A stretch of DNA of 13,506 nt from CAZKEG01 sp964601575 (GTDB lineage: Bacteria > Desulfobacterota > Thermodesulfobacteria > Thermodesulfobacteriales > Thermodesulfatatoraceae). The position numbers were made by a program, and so were the translations under genes. Positions 12,779-13,506 of the stretch are shown in pieces (the stretch's first letter is position 1; each line of letters opens with the position of its first letter). Location of the stretch: positions 1 through 13,506 of the forward strand of contig CAZROA010000088.1 in the NCBI GenBank assembly GCA_964601575.1, given 5' to 3'. Below the pieces are notes generated by a model. It worked only from the letters and a program-made list of their open reading frames with translations, was not told the origin of the DNA and did no database searches.

Positions 12779-13506
12779 CGCTTGAGATTGAGAAGCTCAT
12801 CGAGCATGGTGTCGGTGACGGTGATGATCCTGGCGTCGGCCTGAAAGCCCCGCTGGATAGTAATCATCTTGACGAACTGTTCGCCAAGATCCACGTTCGA
12901 TTGTTCAAGGCTATTGGGGGCAATGGAGCCCAGACCGTTGGTCCCGGGTTTGCCGGTGACCGGTGGCCCGGAATGTGTGGTCTCCCGGTAGAGATTACCC
13001 CCGGCCTTATCGAGCATCTCCGGGGCGTTGAAATTGGCCAACCCAACCATCCAGAGGGGAATAACCCGACCATTGGAGTAATGGCCAGTAAGCACCCCCT
13101 CGGTATCCACTGAAATGGCCTCCAGATAGCCGGGACCATAACCATCCTGGTCGTAAAAGATGGTCGAATTGCTGGTGGCATACTGGGTGGTACGTACGGA
13201 TTCAGAACGCCAGGCCCCGTCTTTATAGTAATAACCGGTGTTAAATTCGATCTGCTGGATGTCTTGTCGGGCCTCTTCTCGTTGTTCGTCGGTCTGGGCT
13301 GGGTCGTTGTCGATATTGAGCCCCAGGAAGTCCGCCAGAATGATCGGGTAACCATGTGCTCCAAGGACCTCGTAGCCATCCTGTGGATCGTTAACCGGGG
13401 TGCCGTTTTCGTTGACGATCTGGACCAAGGCCCCGGTATCCGGGTCTATCCGGTAGGTCTCGTAGAATTTCTTGATATTACCCTGATTGTCAAATTCTAT
13501 ACGCCC
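12775..13506 (-). CDS. flgE: Flagellar hook protein FlgE, C-terminal part
   Basis: The structural subunit of the flagellar hook, exported by the flagellar type III apparatus. The frame is open from the right window edge to the stop, 243 residues, and the N-terminus lies outside. The protein starts inside the hook domain (GRIEFDNQGNI at the edge), continues through a variable D2-type region rich in Asp, Tyr and Gly, then FYDQDGYGPGYLEAISVD, and the conserved part ANFNAPEMLDKAGGNLYRET (about 148-167). It ends with the coiled C-terminal rod/hook domain SLEQSNVDLGEQFVKMITIQRGFQADARIIT and DELLNLKR, the usual FlgE ending. Separation from FlgG and FlgF rests on that ending and on the inserted domain. 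The stop shares TTAA with the mltG stop. The rest of the hook operon probably continues to the right. Confidence 0.93.
   Translation of the reverse strand, partial: GRIEFDNQGNIKKFYETYRIDPDTGALVQIVNENGTPVNDPQDGYEVLGAHGYPIILADFLGLNIDNDPAQTDEQREEARQDIQQIEFNTGYYYKDGAWRSESVRTTQYATSNSTIFYDQDGYGPGYLEAISVDTEGVLTGHYSNGRVIPLWMVGLANFNAPEMLDKAGGNLYRETTHSGPPVTGKPGTNGLGSIAPNSLEQSNVDLGEQFVKMITIQRGFQADARIITVTDTMLDELLNLKR

Noticed and set aside
12864..13379. A 171-codon minus-strand frame inside flgE
   Set aside because: It is shifted relative to the clear hook-protein frame and is rich in Pro, Arg, Ser and Thr without any domain pattern.

Overview
The window is 13.5 kb of gene-dense bacterial chromosome carrying 17 protein genes. 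I see no tRNA, rRNA, CRISPR array, insertion sequence or prophage, and no gene-free stretch longer than about 120 bases. The organism is probably a motile, Gram-negative, thermophilic bacterium of the Thermodesulfobacteriota / former deltaproteobacterial type. This is inferred from a flagellar hook gene, an MltG murein enzyme, a HEAT-repeat protein resembling the Desulfovibrio DVU0298 family, a DsrE-like small protein, Lys/Glu/Arg-rich proteins, roughly even base composition and use of TTG starts. Taxonomy cannot be proven from the window.

Layout, left to right. (1) gpsA (glycerol-3-phosphate dehydrogenase, minus) is divergent from a plus-strand pair: a DUF62 SAM hydroxide adenosyltransferase and an overlapping TrmN6-like N6-adenine methyltransferase. 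(2) A minus block follows: recJ, then a phosphomannomutase/phosphoglucomutase overlapping a DUF721/DciA-like gene. The DUF721 gene's 3' end runs 65 nt into the methyltransferase gene. (3) A small DUF4911 gene (plus) is divergent from recJ and meets a tight minus operon head-on: aroC, a FliL-like membrane protein and a DsrE-like protein. (4) A plus pair of cysteine-rich metal-binding proteins, FmdB-type and YkgJ-type, follows. (5) A minus operon of three repeat proteins (TPR, zinc-ribbon-HEAT, TPR) has a good promoter candidate of its own. (6) mltG (plus) converges on the 3' part of flgE (minus), which leaves the window at the right edge.

Most of the content is housekeeping: phospholipid precursor, aromatic amino-acid precursor, sugar phosphate, DNA repair and replication, peptidoglycan, flagellum. 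The genes form short operons that switch strand eight times, with divergent promoters in gaps of 41 to 121 bases and almost no space at the convergent ends. The least explained parts are the TPR/zinc-HEAT/TPR operon, the aroC-FliL-DsrE grouping, and the FmdB-YkgJ pair. I found no convincing defence, mobile or otherwise new multi-gene system. The repeat-protein operon is the best candidate for undescribed biology.
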